Program-made: the position numbers and the translations under genes
Notes under the pieces: model-generated
The model's database searches: none
The model's input: only the letters and a program-made list of their open reading frames with translations
What the model was told of the DNA's origin: nothing
Origin: Enhydrobacter sp.
GTDB lineage: Bacteria; Pseudomonadota; Alphaproteobacteria; Reyranellales; Reyranellaceae
Reading direction: 5' to 3'
Length of the DNA: 50,149 nt
Assembly: GCA_026126105.1 (NCBI GenBank)
Contig: JAHCJV010000038.1
Coordinates: 1-50,149, forward strand
Shown here: positions 33,100 through 41,761 of the stretch, piece after piece
How positions within the stretch are numbered: the stretch's first letter is position 1
Layout: each line of letters starts with the position of its first letter

Positions 33100-33783
33100 T
33101 CAGGCCACCTTCCTCGCCAGATGCGGGAACATCGCGAGGCGCGCCGCCTCGTCCATCTCGGTCTTGAAGGTGTACTTGTCCTTGAGCGCGAGCGCCCGCT
33201 GCGCCGCAGGCCGGGCACTGATCTCGGTCATGTGGCGCTGCAAGTTGGGAAACTGCTTCGGCGCGTCGGGGCCCAGGACGAACGGGATCAGCCGTGACCA
33301 GCCCCACACCGCCATGTCGACGATACCGTAGGCGTCGCCCACCATGTACTTCTCCTTGCCGAGCCGCTCCTCGAGGATGCCCCAGTGCCGCTGCGCCTCG
33401 AACGTGTAGCGGTTGACGGCGTATTCCTTGGGCTCGGGAGCGAAGTTCCGGAAATGGACCGACTGACCGGAGTAAGGTCCGATGCCTGACGCCACGAACA
33501 TAAGCCATGACAGCAGCTGGCCGCGGTCCGACGCCTTCGCCGGCAGGAACTTGCCGGTCTTCTCGGCGAGATAGAGCAGGATGGCATTGCTGTCGAAGAT
33601 CGTTTCGCCGTCGTCGACGATCACCGGCACCTTGGCGTTGGGATTGATCGCCAGGAACTCCGGCTTGTGCTGATCGCCCTTGCGGGTGTCGATCGGGACG
33701 ATCTCATAAGGAAGGCCCATTTCCTCGAGGCACAAGGCGACCTTGGCCGGGTTGGGCGCCGTATTCCAATAGAACTTGATCAT
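33100..33783 (-). CDS. Glutathione S-transferase family protein
   Basis: A 227-residue cytosolic protein with the two-domain GST fold. The thioredoxin-like N-terminal part runs from MIKFYWNTAPNPAKVALCLE (start at ATG 33783, chosen for this conserved opening; an upstream ATG at 33798 also exists). It includes NAKVPVIVDDGETIFDSNAI, where the cis-Pro and Glu/Asp-Ser contact glutathione. The helical C-terminal part holds YGIVDMAVWGW. It resembles the YfcG/nu-type Ure2-like GSTs. It is convergent with the glutaminase gene, 22 bp away, and its neighbours give no substrate hint. Confidence 0.9.
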   Translation of the reverse strand: MIKFYWNTAPNPAKVALCLEEMGLPYEIVPIDTRKGDQHKPEFLAINPNAKVPVIVDDGETIFDSNAILLYLAEKTGKFLPAKASDRGQLLSWLMFVASGIGPYSGQSVHFRNFAPEPKEYAVNRYTFEAQRHWGILEERLGKEKYMVGDAYGIVDMAVWGWSRLIPFVLGPDAPKQFPNLQRHMTEISARPAAQRALALKDKYTFKTEMDEAARLAMFPHLARKVA

Positions 33784-33891
33784 GTCTGCTTGCTCCATCT
33801 CGAGTCGTCGAGCGTGTGGAAACCGTACCTCCGAAGATTGTTCTGCCTGCCTTCGATCAGCAAGGCCGATGAGACCGCGCGATCGCCATGG

Positions 33892-34866
33892 CTATTCCGG
33901 CTTGGCGCCCGACTTCCTGATGATCGGCTCCCAGAACGCCATCTGGTCGTCGAAGTACTTCTTCGCCTGCTCGGGCGTGGACTGCATCGGCTCGATGGCC
34001 AGTTCGGCCATGCGCTTCGCGACGTCGGGATTCTTCAGGGCCTGGTTGAACGCTGCGTTCAGCTTCTCGATGATTGGACGCGGCGTCGCGCTCGGTGCCT
34101 GAATGACGTACCAGGTGTTGATCGCCATCTTGAAGCCCAGTGCTTCCTCGACCGTGGGCACGTTCGGGAGCTGGGAGAGCCGCTTGTCGGCCATGACTGC
34201 CAGCACCCGTAGCTTGCCGCCGTCGAGAAAGCCCTTGCTGGAGCCCAGCGTATCGACCTGAAAGGCATGCCGTCCGGCAATCGTGTCGATCATGCCCGGC
34301 GCGGAGCCCCGATAAGGCACATGGAGGGCGTCGACGCCGGCCTTCTCGAGCAACAGGAAACCAGCGAGATGGATAATCCCGCCATTGCCCGAGGACGCGT
34401 AGGAGTGCTTGCCCGGCTCCTTCTTCAGCAAGGCGATGAGGTCAGGCAAGGTCTTGGGACCGTCGGCTGGGGCCACGACGATCAATGGCACACTCGCCAC
34501 ATAGGCGACCCCGGTGACGGCGTTCACGACGTCGTAGCCGAGCGCCTTGCCGTAGAGCGCAGGCGTGAGCGCGTTGGTCGAAGGGGCCATCAGGATCGTA
34601 TAGCCGTCCGGCGCGGACCCTGCGACCATTGCTGCGCCGATATTGCCGCTGGCGCCCGCCTTGTTCTCGATCACGACCGTCTGGCCGAGAATCTGCGACA
34701 GGTGCGGCTGCAGGATGCGGGCGACGACATCGGTCGGTCCGCCAGCTCCGGCGGGCACAACGAGGCGGATCGGCCGATCAGGGTAGCTCGTCTGAGCCGC
34801 CGCGGGCCAGGCAGCAAAAGCGGCACCGCCGAAGACGGCCGCTCGGCGGCCAATTCCGATCGTCAT
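33892..34866 (-). CDS. Bug/TctC-family tripartite tricarboxylate solute receptor
   Basis: A 324-residue periplasmic binding protein. The signal peptide (MTIGIGRRAAVFGGAAFAAWPAAAQ) shows a twin-Arg-like RR near the start. The mature part opens SYPDRPIRLVVPAGAGGPTD, with VIENKAGASGNIGAAMVAGS (about 75-95) and YASSGNGGIIHLAG (about 160), the carboxylate-binding loops of the family. A GGAGG precedes the ATG. No TctA/TctB permease genes adjoin, which is typical of the many orphan Bug proteins. It is divergently next to an HpcH/HpaI aldolase, suggesting a related carboxylate substrate. Confidence 0.92.
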   Translation of the reverse strand: MTIGIGRRAAVFGGAAFAAWPAAAQTSYPDRPIRLVVPAGAGGPTDVVARILQPHLSQILGQTVVIENKAGASGNIGAAMVAGSAPDGYTILMAPSTNALTPALYGKALGYDVVNAVTGVAYVASVPLIVVAPADGPKTLPDLIALLKKEPGKHSYASSGNGGIIHLAGFLLLEKAGVDALHVPYRGSAPGMIDTIAGRHAFQVDTLGSSKGFLDGGKLRVLAVMADKRLSQLPNVPTVEEALGFKMAINTWYVIQAPSATPRPIIEKLNAAFNQALKNPDVAKRMAELAIEPMQSTPEQAKKYFDDQMAFWEPIIRKSGAKPE

Positions 34867-34932
34867 GATTCCTCCCGTTTGCCGACTGTACGATCTATGC
34901 TGGCCTATCGGAGAAGAAAATGGGGAAACGTC

Positions 34933-35814
34933 ATGGTCAGTCGTATCAACCGCGCCATTGAACTCCTGGAAGCCGATCAGGCGATCTACTACGACGGCCC
35001 GCACACGGGACACGTTCTGACCTACGACCAGGGCCGGGCCGACGCAGGGACGTGGGCCGACTATATCAATGTCGGCATGGAGCACGGTGCCTTCGACATG
35101 ACCGGGCTCGAAGAGTACATGCGCGGCATGCTGGACGGAGGCCCGACGCGCTCGGGCCATCTTACTCCCACGGTGATCGTGGAAGCACCGGTGAATGGCA
35201 CGGACGGACCGAACGTCTCCTTCAACGCCTGGCAGTTCCGCCAGATCCTGGCGCGCGGCGTTCACGGCATCCTCCTCTGCCAGGCCGAGTCGGCCGACGC
35301 GGTGAAGGAGTTCGTGCGCGCCTGCCGCTTTCCGCACCACAAGGCCGGCACGGACGTGCTCGGCGGTGGAACACGCGGCCGTGGCTCCGAACCGACCGCG
35401 GCGCCGATCTGGGGTCTCAGTCAGGAAGAGTATTTTGCGCGCGCCGAACCCTGGCCGCTCAGCTCGAAGGGCGAGTTGCTGCTGGGCGTCAAGATCGAAA
35501 GCCCGGCCGGTGTCGCCAACGCCGACGAGATTCTCGCCGTACCCGGCCTGGGGTTTGCCGAGCTCGGACCGGGCGATCTCGGCCTCGCGCTCGGCTATAC
35601 CACCCTGCAGCGCCGTCCCTATCCGCCCGAGATGGAAGAGGCGCGCAAGAAGGTCTTCAGCGCCTGCCGCAGGAACAAGCTCGCCTTCCTCGAGGGCGCC
35701 ACGCCGGACAAGATCGCCGCCAGCCTCGACGAAGGCGTGCGCGTCATCTCCGGCCACAATCCGGAATCTGCCAAGGTCGGAAGGGCGCACCAGAAGCGCA
35801 CGATGCCGGTGTGA
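34933..35814 (+). CDS. HpcH/HpaI-type aldolase/citrate lyase family protein
   Basis: A 293-residue TIM-barrel, divalent-metal-dependent class II aldolase. Visible family positions: Arg/His-poor N-terminus INRAIELLEADQAIYYDGPH, the VIVEAPVNG strand (about 77), GVHGILLCQAESADAVKEFV (key residues GVHGI and ES, about 110), a metal Glu in GVKIESPAGVANADEI (about 190) and the metal Asp in LGPGDLGLALG (about 212). It would cleave or form a 2-keto-3-hydroxy acid using pyruvate. It is divergent from the Bug-type receptor with 66 bp between, a natural place for shared control. Confidence 0.88.
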   Translation: MVSRINRAIELLEADQAIYYDGPHTGHVLTYDQGRADAGTWADYINVGMEHGAFDMTGLEEYMRGMLDGGPTRSGHLTPTVIVEAPVNGTDGPNVSFNAWQFRQILARGVHGILLCQAESADAVKEFVRACRFPHHKAGTDVLGGGTRGRGSEPTAAPIWGLSQEEYFARAEPWPLSSKGELLLGVKIESPAGVANADEILAVPGLGFAELGPGDLGLALGYTTLQRRPYPPEMEEARKKVFSACRRNKLAFLEGATPDKIAASLDEGVRVISGHNPESAKVGRAHQKRTMPV

Positions 35815-35948
35815 AACTTCAGTCGTCATCTGACCGGCACCGAAGCGCTGGACCGGCTGCTGCGCCAGTGCGGCTCGATTCGGTTCGCCGTCGGTAACGC
35901 TATGTCTTGCGTGTTGAAGAGGTGTCGGCGAGGGCAGTCCGAGCCGCG

Positions 35949-36437
35949 TCAAGCGTTGCCGAAGATCGGATGCTTGACCTTGTCGCCGGGTTTGATGCCG
36001 AGAAGCGCCGCGCTACCGCCGTTGATCTCGAGCACTGCGCGCACGGGATATCGGCTGGGGATGGAGTCGGTCGACAGCGGCACGGCGTTGGCGTGCACGT
36101 GCTTGACGGTGCCGTCGGCGGCGATGAACACCATGTCGAGCGGGATCAAAGTGTTCTTCATCCAGAAACTGACGGGCATCTCCTGATGAAAATCGAACAG
36201 CATGCCTTCATAGGCACCGAGTTGCTTACGGAACATCAGCCCGTGTGAGCGCTCGGCGTCGTTGGTGGCGAGATCGACCTCGAACTTGAGATCGCGTCCG
36301 CCGGCCACGATCGTGAGCGATGAACGCTTGAACTGTATGTCCGCCGACTGGGCGCGCGCGACGGCGGCCGCAACCATGAGCGGAGCAGCGAAGGCAAAGC
36401 GGCGGCCGACCGGCCGAAGCACCACATGAAACGCCAT
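35949..36437 (-). CDS. DUF192 family exported protein
   Basis: A 162-residue protein with an N-terminal signal (RRFAFAAPLMVAAAVARAQ). The single DUF192 domain is clear: ERSHGLMFRKQLGAYEGMLF (about 62-81), VSFWMKNTLIPLDMVFI (about 88-104), HANAVPLSTDSIPSRYP and AVLEINGGSAALLGIKPGD. The biochemical role of DUF192 proteins is unknown; they are usually periplasmic in proteobacteria. It lies 33 bp downstream of a double cold-shock protein gene on the same strand, an arrangement that is common in alphaproteobacteria and suggests co-transcription. Confidence 0.93.
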   Translation of the reverse strand: MAFHVVLRPVGRRFAFAAPLMVAAAVARAQSADIQFKRSSLTIVAGGRDLKFEVDLATNDAERSHGLMFRKQLGAYEGMLFDFHQEMPVSFWMKNTLIPLDMVFIAADGTVKHVHANAVPLSTDSIPSRYPVRAVLEINGGSAALLGIKPGDKVKHPIFGNA

Positions 36438-36470
36438 GGGCCCCTAAGTGCGCGACAAGCCCGGCGAAGG

Positions 36471-36989
36471 TCAAGCGCCTCGGATGTCGACGACCTGGAG
36501 ACCCTTCTGTCCTTCGGCGATGCGCACCATCACCTTCTGGCCCGGTGCCAGCGCTTCCATACCGTGCCTGCGCAGCACCGCAGCGTGGACGAAGATATCC
36601 CCGTCCGTCGCCTCTCGTGTGACGAAGCCGTAGCCTCGTTCGTTATTGTACCACTTCACCAAGGCGGCGATGTAGTCGCCCAGTGCGATGCCTTCCGGCG
36701 CCGGCGGCGGCTTGGGTGGCGTGGCGGTGGCCGTCGACGAATCGACTGCGATCACCTTCATCACCTGCCAGCCTTTTGGCCCGCGGACGCCGGTACACAA
36801 TACAGTAGCGCCAGGCTTGAGATCTTCATGCCCGGATTGCCGAAGTGTCGTCACGTGCAGGAACGCGTCGCTGTTATCGCTTTCGAGGGCCAGAAATCCG
36901 TAGCCCTTTACGGCATTGAACCACTTGACTTTACCACGCAGCTCAACCGATACGCCGTCCCCGCCTTGCTCTCCCTGATGGGTCGTCAT
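36471..36989 (-). CDS. Cold-shock protein with two CSD domains
   Basis: A 172-residue single-stranded nucleic-acid-binding protein with tandem cold-shock domains. The first spans about 17-80 with RNP1-like KGYGFLAL and RNP2-like AFLHVTTL. The second spans about 108-170 with RGYGFVTRE and DIFVHAAVL. A Thr/Pro linker (ATATPPKPPPAPEG) joins them. Tandem-CSD proteins of this size are characteristic of alphaproteobacteria (CspD-like of Caulobacter). It probably modulates RNA structure or translation. It lies upstream of DUF192. No cold-shock leader was identified in the 116 bp before it. Confidence 0.95.
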   Translation of the reverse strand: MTTHQGEQGGDGVSVELRGKVKWFNAVKGYGFLALESDNSDAFLHVTTLRQSGHEDLKPGATVLCTGVRGPKGWQVMKVIAVDSSTATATPPKPPPAPEGIALGDYIAALVKWYNNERGYGFVTREATDGDIFVHAAVLRRHGMEALAPGQKVMVRIAEGQKGLQVVDIRGA

Positions 36990-37105
36990 TCAACGATCCC
37001 TCTTGTTATCCGGAAATCCTATCAGTCCGGCAGGCGCGCGCAACACTTGTAAGCGTTCGAAGTCGTAAGCTAGACGAAAAGGCTGGCGCACGACGGAGAG
37101 GCACG

Positions 37106-37984
37106 ATGTTCAGGAGCGACCTATTCAAGGGCAAACGATTCCTCGTTACCGGCGGCGGGACGGGGCTCGGCCGGATCATGATGGAGCGCTTCGTCGAACT
37201 CGGCGCCGATTGCGTGATCTGCGGCCGTCGCGGCGGCGTTCTTCAGGAAACCGCGCGCGAGATCATGGCCAAATATCCCGGACGACGGGTCGACACCTTC
37301 GCAGTCGACATTCGAGTCGCGACCGCCGTCGAGGAGATGATCGGTGAGATCTGGGCGAGCGGTCCGCTCGACGGGTTGGTCAACAATGCTGCCGGAAACT
37401 TCATCTCGCAGACCAAGGACCTAAGCCCGCGTGCCTTCGACGCCATCGCGAACATCGTGCTGCACGGCACATTCTACATGACCAACGCCGCCGGCAAGCG
37501 CTGGATCGCCGAGCAGCGCAAGGCGAGCGTGATCAGCATCCTCACGACCTGGGTCTGGACGGGCAGTCCGTTCGTCGTGCCATCGGCAATGTCGAAGGCC
37601 GGCGTCGCGGTGATGACGCAGAGCCTCGCGGTCGAATGGGCGCGCCACGGCATCCGCCTCAACGCGATCGCCCCTGGCCCCTTCCCGACCGAAGGCGCGT
37701 GGGCGCGTCTCAATCCAATGAAAGACAGCGACGACGATCGCTACAAGATGCGCAATCCGATGGGCCGGGTCGGCCGGCCGAGCGAGCTCGCCAACATGGC
37801 CGCGTTCCTGATGAGCGAGGAGGTCGAATACATCAACGGCGAAGTTATCGCGATCGACGGCGGCATGGGGATCATGGGTAACGGCACCTTCTCGCACATG
37901 ATGGCCTATGGCGAGGACGACTGGCGCCGCATCCGCGAGCAGATTCAGTCGACCAACGCCGCCGACAAAGCGAAGCGGTCTTGA
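37106..37984 (+). CDS. 2,4-dienoyl-CoA reductase-like SDR
   Basis: A 292-residue short-chain dehydrogenase preceded by GGAGAGG. The cofactor motif is VTGGGTGLGR (about 15-24), and VNNAAGNFIS replaces the usual NNAG. The canonical YxxxK is absent: instead the sequence reads SPFVVPSAMSKAGVAVMTQS, which is exactly the arrangement of mammalian-type 2,4-dienoyl-CoA reductases (DECR), as is LNAIAPGPFPTEGAWARL. It probably reduces dienoyl-CoA with NADPH during oxidation of unsaturated fatty acids. This suits the nearby acyl-CoA dehydrogenases. A peroxisomal-like or other enoyl reductase role is the alternative. Confidence 0.9.
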   Translation: MFRSDLFKGKRFLVTGGGTGLGRIMMERFVELGADCVICGRRGGVLQETAREIMAKYPGRRVDTFAVDIRVATAVEEMIGEIWASGPLDGLVNNAAGNFISQTKDLSPRAFDAIANIVLHGTFYMTNAAGKRWIAEQRKASVISILTTWVWTGSPFVVPSAMSKAGVAVMTQSLAVEWARHGIRLNAIAPGPFPTEGAWARLNPMKDSDDDRYKMRNPMGRVGRPSELANMAAFLMSEEVEYINGEVIAIDGGMGIMGNGTFSHMMAYGEDDWRRIREQIQSTNAADKAKRS

Positions 37985-38284
37985 GTTTCGTGCCTAAGGG
38001 TTCCTGTCGACCGGTGCGGCGTGTACCGGGTGCTCTCGGCACGGCGGCAGCAAACGGTCGTGCACAGATATGCTTCGCCGCACGACCACTTCGCCTGATC
38101 GCACTGCAGCATTTCGGAAGCCATCGTACAGGGCGCGTGCGCCACTGTGGCATTTGGGTACCACTCCCTCCGGAATCCGTATTCCCCCTCGCTTAGGCGA
38201 ATGCCGTTCGCCGCATTTGAGCCAAACTATAATGGTGCTTACGGGTTCCAGTTCATCAGCCCAGATCCGGAGCGAGCAGCCCGC
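37985..38284. other. Intergenic stretch, no feature recognised
   Basis: About 300 bp between an SDR and a small exported protein. Frames open through it, but they lack convincing protein character, and no hairpin, RNA or repeat was recognised by eye. It presumably contains the promoter of the downstream gene. Confidence 0.5.
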
Positions 38285-38866
38285 GTGTTGTCCAACTTGA
38301 AGTCGCTCTTGCTTGCCGCCGCCGCGCTCGTCGGTTTCGCGGCCGGCGCCATGGCGCAGCCGGTCGAACTCCGGCAATGGCGCGGTTCGGCGGCAACCGT
38401 GCGTCAGCCCGAGCAGGTCATGGCTTATACCATGGCGGAATGGCGCAGCCTCTGGATGCGCGTCGGCGCCCACGCACCCGATCTGTTCGAGCCGGGACGC
38501 ATGAACGCCATCGGCATTTTCCTTGGTCTTCGCCCCGGTCCGTATTCCATCAATGTGCTCTCGGCCAGCCGCCGTCGCGATCGCGTCATGATCGTGTTCG
38601 AGGAGCGCGGTCCGTCCGAGACTATGGTGGCGCAGCACGCGCCACCTCCGCCGGCGCAGCCCGCGCCGCGAGGGCTTTCCTCCGGATCCAACTTCGGCGG
38701 AGCGCCGGCCGCGAGCTTTCTCGCGCCCGGAGCAGCGGCCGGTCTCGCGTCGCCCCCGCCGCCGGGCGGACGGCCGCCCCAGGGGCCGCCGACCTCGCCG
38801 TGGGCGATCGTCCTGATCAATCGCACCGATCTACCGATCACCGTCGAGCAGCGGCTCTATCGCTGA
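38285..38866 (+). CDS. Small exported proline-rich hypothetical protein
   Basis: About 193 residues. An upstream in-frame ATG exists, but the signal peptide (NLKSLLLAAAALVGFAAGAM) begins at residue 5 only if the GTG at 38285 is used, with GGAG about 11 bp before it. The mature part starts QPVELRQWRGSAATVRQPEQ, followed by MAEWRSLWMRVGAHAPDLF and LGLRPGPYSINVLSASRRRD. The last 80 residues are a Pro/Ala/Gly-rich tail (APPPPAQPAPRG, PPPPGGRPPQGPP) ending in WAIVLINRTDLPITVEQRLY. No family is recognised. The tail may span or contact the cell wall. Confidence 0.65.
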   Translation: MLSNLKSLLLAAAALVGFAAGAMAQPVELRQWRGSAATVRQPEQVMAYTMAEWRSLWMRVGAHAPDLFEPGRMNAIGIFLGLRPGPYSINVLSASRRRDRVMIVFEERGPSETMVAQHAPPPPAQPAPRGLSSGSNFGGAPAASFLAPGAAAGLASPPPPGGRPPQGPPTSPWAIVLINRTDLPITVEQRLYR

Positions 38867-38994
38867 TCGTCGTCCGGCGCGACGCGAGGATTCATGCCCG
38901 CGTCGCACACTCGGCCGGGAGAAGCAGCGCATCCGGGCCACCTCTCGACTCACGAGCGATCCGTCGAGCCGAATCGAGCCGCTCGGCGAATAAG

Positions 38995-40791
38995 CTAATG
39001 CGAGTGACGCGGCACTCCCTTCGACTGGGCAATCTTCTGATAGTTGACCGCGAAGTCGAGGCAGGCGCCGGAGGCGAGCTGGCCGACGAACTTGCGCTGC
39101 AGCTCCTGCCAGGGCGTCTGGCTCTCCCTGATGTGCGGCTTCCAGGCGCTACGGCGCCTCGCCAGTTCCTCATCGGTGATGAGGATGTTGGCTGTGCGCT
39201 TGCCGATGTCGACCCTGACCTTGTCTCCGGTAACGAGCAGTGCCAGCCCGCCGCCGACCGCGGCTTCTGGTGAAGCGTTGAGGATCGAGGGGCTGGCCGA
39301 TGTCCCGCTTTGCCGTCCGTCGCCGACGCAGGGCAGCAACAGCACACCGCCTTTCACCAGCCGGTCCGGCGGCAGCATGTTCACCACCTCGGCTGCGCCG
39401 GGATAGCCGACGGGACCGGTGTAGCGAATGAACAGGATGCTGTTCTCGTCGATCGGCAGGCTCGGATCGTTGATCCGGTGGTGATAGTCCTCCGGCCCTT
39501 CGAAGACGATCGCCGTGCCCTCGAAGGCATCCTTGTCGCCCGGCTTCTCGAGATACTTCTGGCGGAACTCGGGAGAGATCACCGACGTCTTCATGATCGC
39601 CGAGTCGAAGAGGTTGCCCGACAGCACGGCAAATCCGGCCTGCCGCAGCATCGGCTTGTCATAGCTCTTGATGACCTCGCCATCCGCCGGCTTGGCCGAC
39701 TTGAGGTTCTCCGCGTAGGTCTTGCCGGTCACTGTCAACGCATTGCCGCGCAGCTTGCCATGGGCCATCAGCTCGGCCATCACCGTCGGCACGCCGCCGG
39801 CGCGATGGAACGCCTCGCCGAGATATTTTCCGGCCGGCATGCAGTTCACCAACAGCGGGATCTCGTAGCCGATCTCGTCCCAGTCAGTATTCTCCAGCTT
39901 CACGCCGATATGGCGCGCGATCGCGTTCACATGCGGCGGGCAGTTTGTCGAGGCGCCGAGTGCGCTCGCCGCGACGATCGCGTTCTCGAAGGACTCGCGC
40001 GTCAGGATGTCGGAGGGCTTCAGGTCTTCCCAGACCATGTCGACGATCCGCTTGCCCGTCTCGTAGGCCATCTGGCCACGCTCGCGATACGGTCCAGGAA
40101 TCGCCGCACAGCCCGGCAGCGAGAGGCCAAGCGCTTCCGCCATGCTGTTCATCGACAGGGCGGTCCCCATGGTGTTGCAGTGGCCGACGCTGGGGGCGCT
40201 GTCCGCGACCCATTGCAGGAACGTCTTCAGGTCGATCCGGCCGGCGGCCAGCTCCTGGCGCGCGTGCCAGACGATCGTGCCCGAGCCCGCGAGGCCACCT
40301 GCAAAATGGCCGTCAAGCATCGGCCCGCCCGACAGGACGATGGCCGGGATGTTGACCGTGCAAGCACCCGTGATCATGGCCGGGGTGGTCTTGTCGCAGC
40401 CCGTGGTCAATACGACGCCATCGAAGAAATATCCGTAGAGGCTCTCGACGAGGCTGAGATAGGCGAGGTTTCGGTCGAGCGCCGCGGTCGGCCGCTTGCC
40501 CGTTTCCTGGATAGGATGGACGGGAAACTCGATCGGGATCCCGCCGGCGTCACGGATCCCGTCGCGCACGCGGCTCGCGAGGTCGAGGTGGTGCCGGTTG
40601 CAGGGTGACAGGTCGCTACCGGTCTGGGCGATGCCAATGATCGGGCGGTTGCTGTGCAACTCGCCCAGCGTGAGCCCGAAATTCATGTAGCGTTCGAGAT
40701 AGAGCGCGGCCATCGTCGGGTCGCCCGGCGCATCGAACCATTCGCGACTGCGCAGGCGGCGCTTACCGTTGGCTTTTTCGTCGGCGGCCAT
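38995..40791 (-). CDS. IlvD/Edd-family sugar-acid dehydratase
   Basis: A 598-residue Fe-S dehydratase. The ATG at 40791 (MAADEKANGKRR) follows GGAGG; the longer upstream frame is antisense to the kinase gene. Cluster cysteines are seen in GSDLSPCNRH (about 60-70), VVLTTGCDKTTPAMITG (about 125) and SVGHCNTMGTALSMNSMAEA (about 200). The C-terminal part holds SGTSASPSILNASPEAAVGG. The length and the opening RSREWFDAPGDPTMAALYLE match the pentonate/arabinonate-type branch, not housekeeping IlvD. It would convert an aldonic acid to a 2-keto-3-deoxy acid. It is divergent from a KDG-kinase-like gene, 40 bp away. Confidence 0.88.
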   Translation of the reverse strand: MAADEKANGKRRLRSREWFDAPGDPTMAALYLERYMNFGLTLGELHSNRPIIGIAQTGSDLSPCNRHHLDLASRVRDGIRDAGGIPIEFPVHPIQETGKRPTAALDRNLAYLSLVESLYGYFFDGVVLTTGCDKTTPAMITGACTVNIPAIVLSGGPMLDGHFAGGLAGSGTIVWHARQELAAGRIDLKTFLQWVADSAPSVGHCNTMGTALSMNSMAEALGLSLPGCAAIPGPYRERGQMAYETGKRIVDMVWEDLKPSDILTRESFENAIVAASALGASTNCPPHVNAIARHIGVKLENTDWDEIGYEIPLLVNCMPAGKYLGEAFHRAGGVPTVMAELMAHGKLRGNALTVTGKTYAENLKSAKPADGEVIKSYDKPMLRQAGFAVLSGNLFDSAIMKTSVISPEFRQKYLEKPGDKDAFEGTAIVFEGPEDYHHRINDPSLPIDENSILFIRYTGPVGYPGAAEVVNMLPPDRLVKGGVLLLPCVGDGRQSGTSASPSILNASPEAAVGGGLALLVTGDKVRVDIGKRTANILITDEELARRRSAWKPHIRESQTPWQELQRKFVGQLASGACLDFAVNYQKIAQSKGVPRHSH

Positions 40792-40831
40792 CTCGTCGTT
40801 CCTCCACTCCGGTTTCGGTGACCCTAACCCA

Positions 40832-41761
40832 ATGAACACCTCTCCCGCCATCGTCTCCATCGGCGAACCGCTGATCGAATTCAATCGGCCCAGGGACGGC
40901 GACGGCCGCACCTGGCTCCAGGGCTTTGGCGGAGATTCCCAGAACGTCGCGATCGCCGCGGCACGCCAGGGCGCGAGCACCGGCTATGTCACCAGCGTCG
41001 GCCAGGACTGGATGGGCGACGCCTTCCTCGAGCTGTGGCGGAGCGAGGGCGTCGACGCCTCGAAGGTCGGCCGTCATCCGACGGCACCGACTGGCGTGAG
41101 CTTCGTCACCCATGGCCCGGCCGGTCACAAGTTCGACTATCTGCGGAAGAACTCCGCCGCGTCGCTGATGACGCCGGCAGACGTTTCGAAGGAGTATATC
41201 GCGGGCGCGCGCTTCCTGCACGTGTCGGCGATCGGGCAGGCGATCAGCGAAACCGCCCGAGCGGCCTGCGATGCTGCGATCGCCATAGCGCGGACATCGG
41301 GCGTCAAGGTTTCCTACGACACCAACCTGCGCCTGCGGCTTTGGGACCTCGACACGGCGCGAGAGGTGATTAACGCCACAATCCCGCTTTGCGACGTGGC
41401 GCTGCCGAGCCTCGATGATTCCAGACAGCTCACCGGGCTATCGACGGCCGCCGAGATCGCCGAGTTCTACCTCGATCTCGGCGCGCCGATGGTCGCCCTC
41501 AAGATGGGCAGCGAAGGTGCCCTGCTCGCCCTGCCCGGCCGGCGCATCCGGATCGCGCCGCACGAAGTCGACGCGCTCGACGCCACCGGCGCGGGCGACA
41601 CGTTCGACGGCAGCTTTCTCGCGCGGCTGCTGGAGGGCGACGATCCCGAGACGGCCGCACGTTATGCCAATGTCGCGGCTGCCTTGTCGACCCTGGGCTA
41701 CGGTGCCGTAACGCCGATCCCGCGCCGTGAGGTCGTTCTAGCGGCGTTGCGCCGTCCATGA
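40832..41761 (+). CDS. PfkB-family carbohydrate kinase (2-keto-3-deoxygluconate kinase-like)
   Basis: A 309-residue ribokinase-fold enzyme. The start at 40832 opens with INTSP-like NTSPAIVSIGEPLIEFN, as in KDG kinases, and GFGGDSQNVAIAAARQG (about 35-50) forms the sugar-binding site. The PfkB signature with its catalytic Asp is ALDATGAGDTFDGSFLARLL (about 248-267). It phosphorylates a sugar or keto-deoxy sugar acid with ATP. Pairing with the divergent dehydratase and a nearby KDPG-type aldolase supports a KDG-kinase role. Its stop lies inside the 3' end of the convergent hydroxylase gene (24-bp overlap). Confidence 0.88.
   Translation: MNTSPAIVSIGEPLIEFNRPRDGDGRTWLQGFGGDSQNVAIAAARQGASTGYVTSVGQDWMGDAFLELWRSEGVDASKVGRHPTAPTGVSFVTHGPAGHKFDYLRKNSAASLMTPADVSKEYIAGARFLHVSAIGQAISETARAACDAAIAIARTSGVKVSYDTNLRLRLWDLDTAREVINATIPLCDVALPSLDDSRQLTGLSTAAEIAEFYLDLGAPMVALKMGSEGALLALPGRRIRIAPHEVDALDATGAGDTFDGSFLARLLEGDDPETAARYANVAAALSTLGYGAVTPIPRREVVLAALRRP

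Noticed and set aside
38147..38284. N-terminal extension of the small exported protein from upstream ATG codons
   Set aside because: The extension would bury the signal peptide inside the protein and has no protein-like character.
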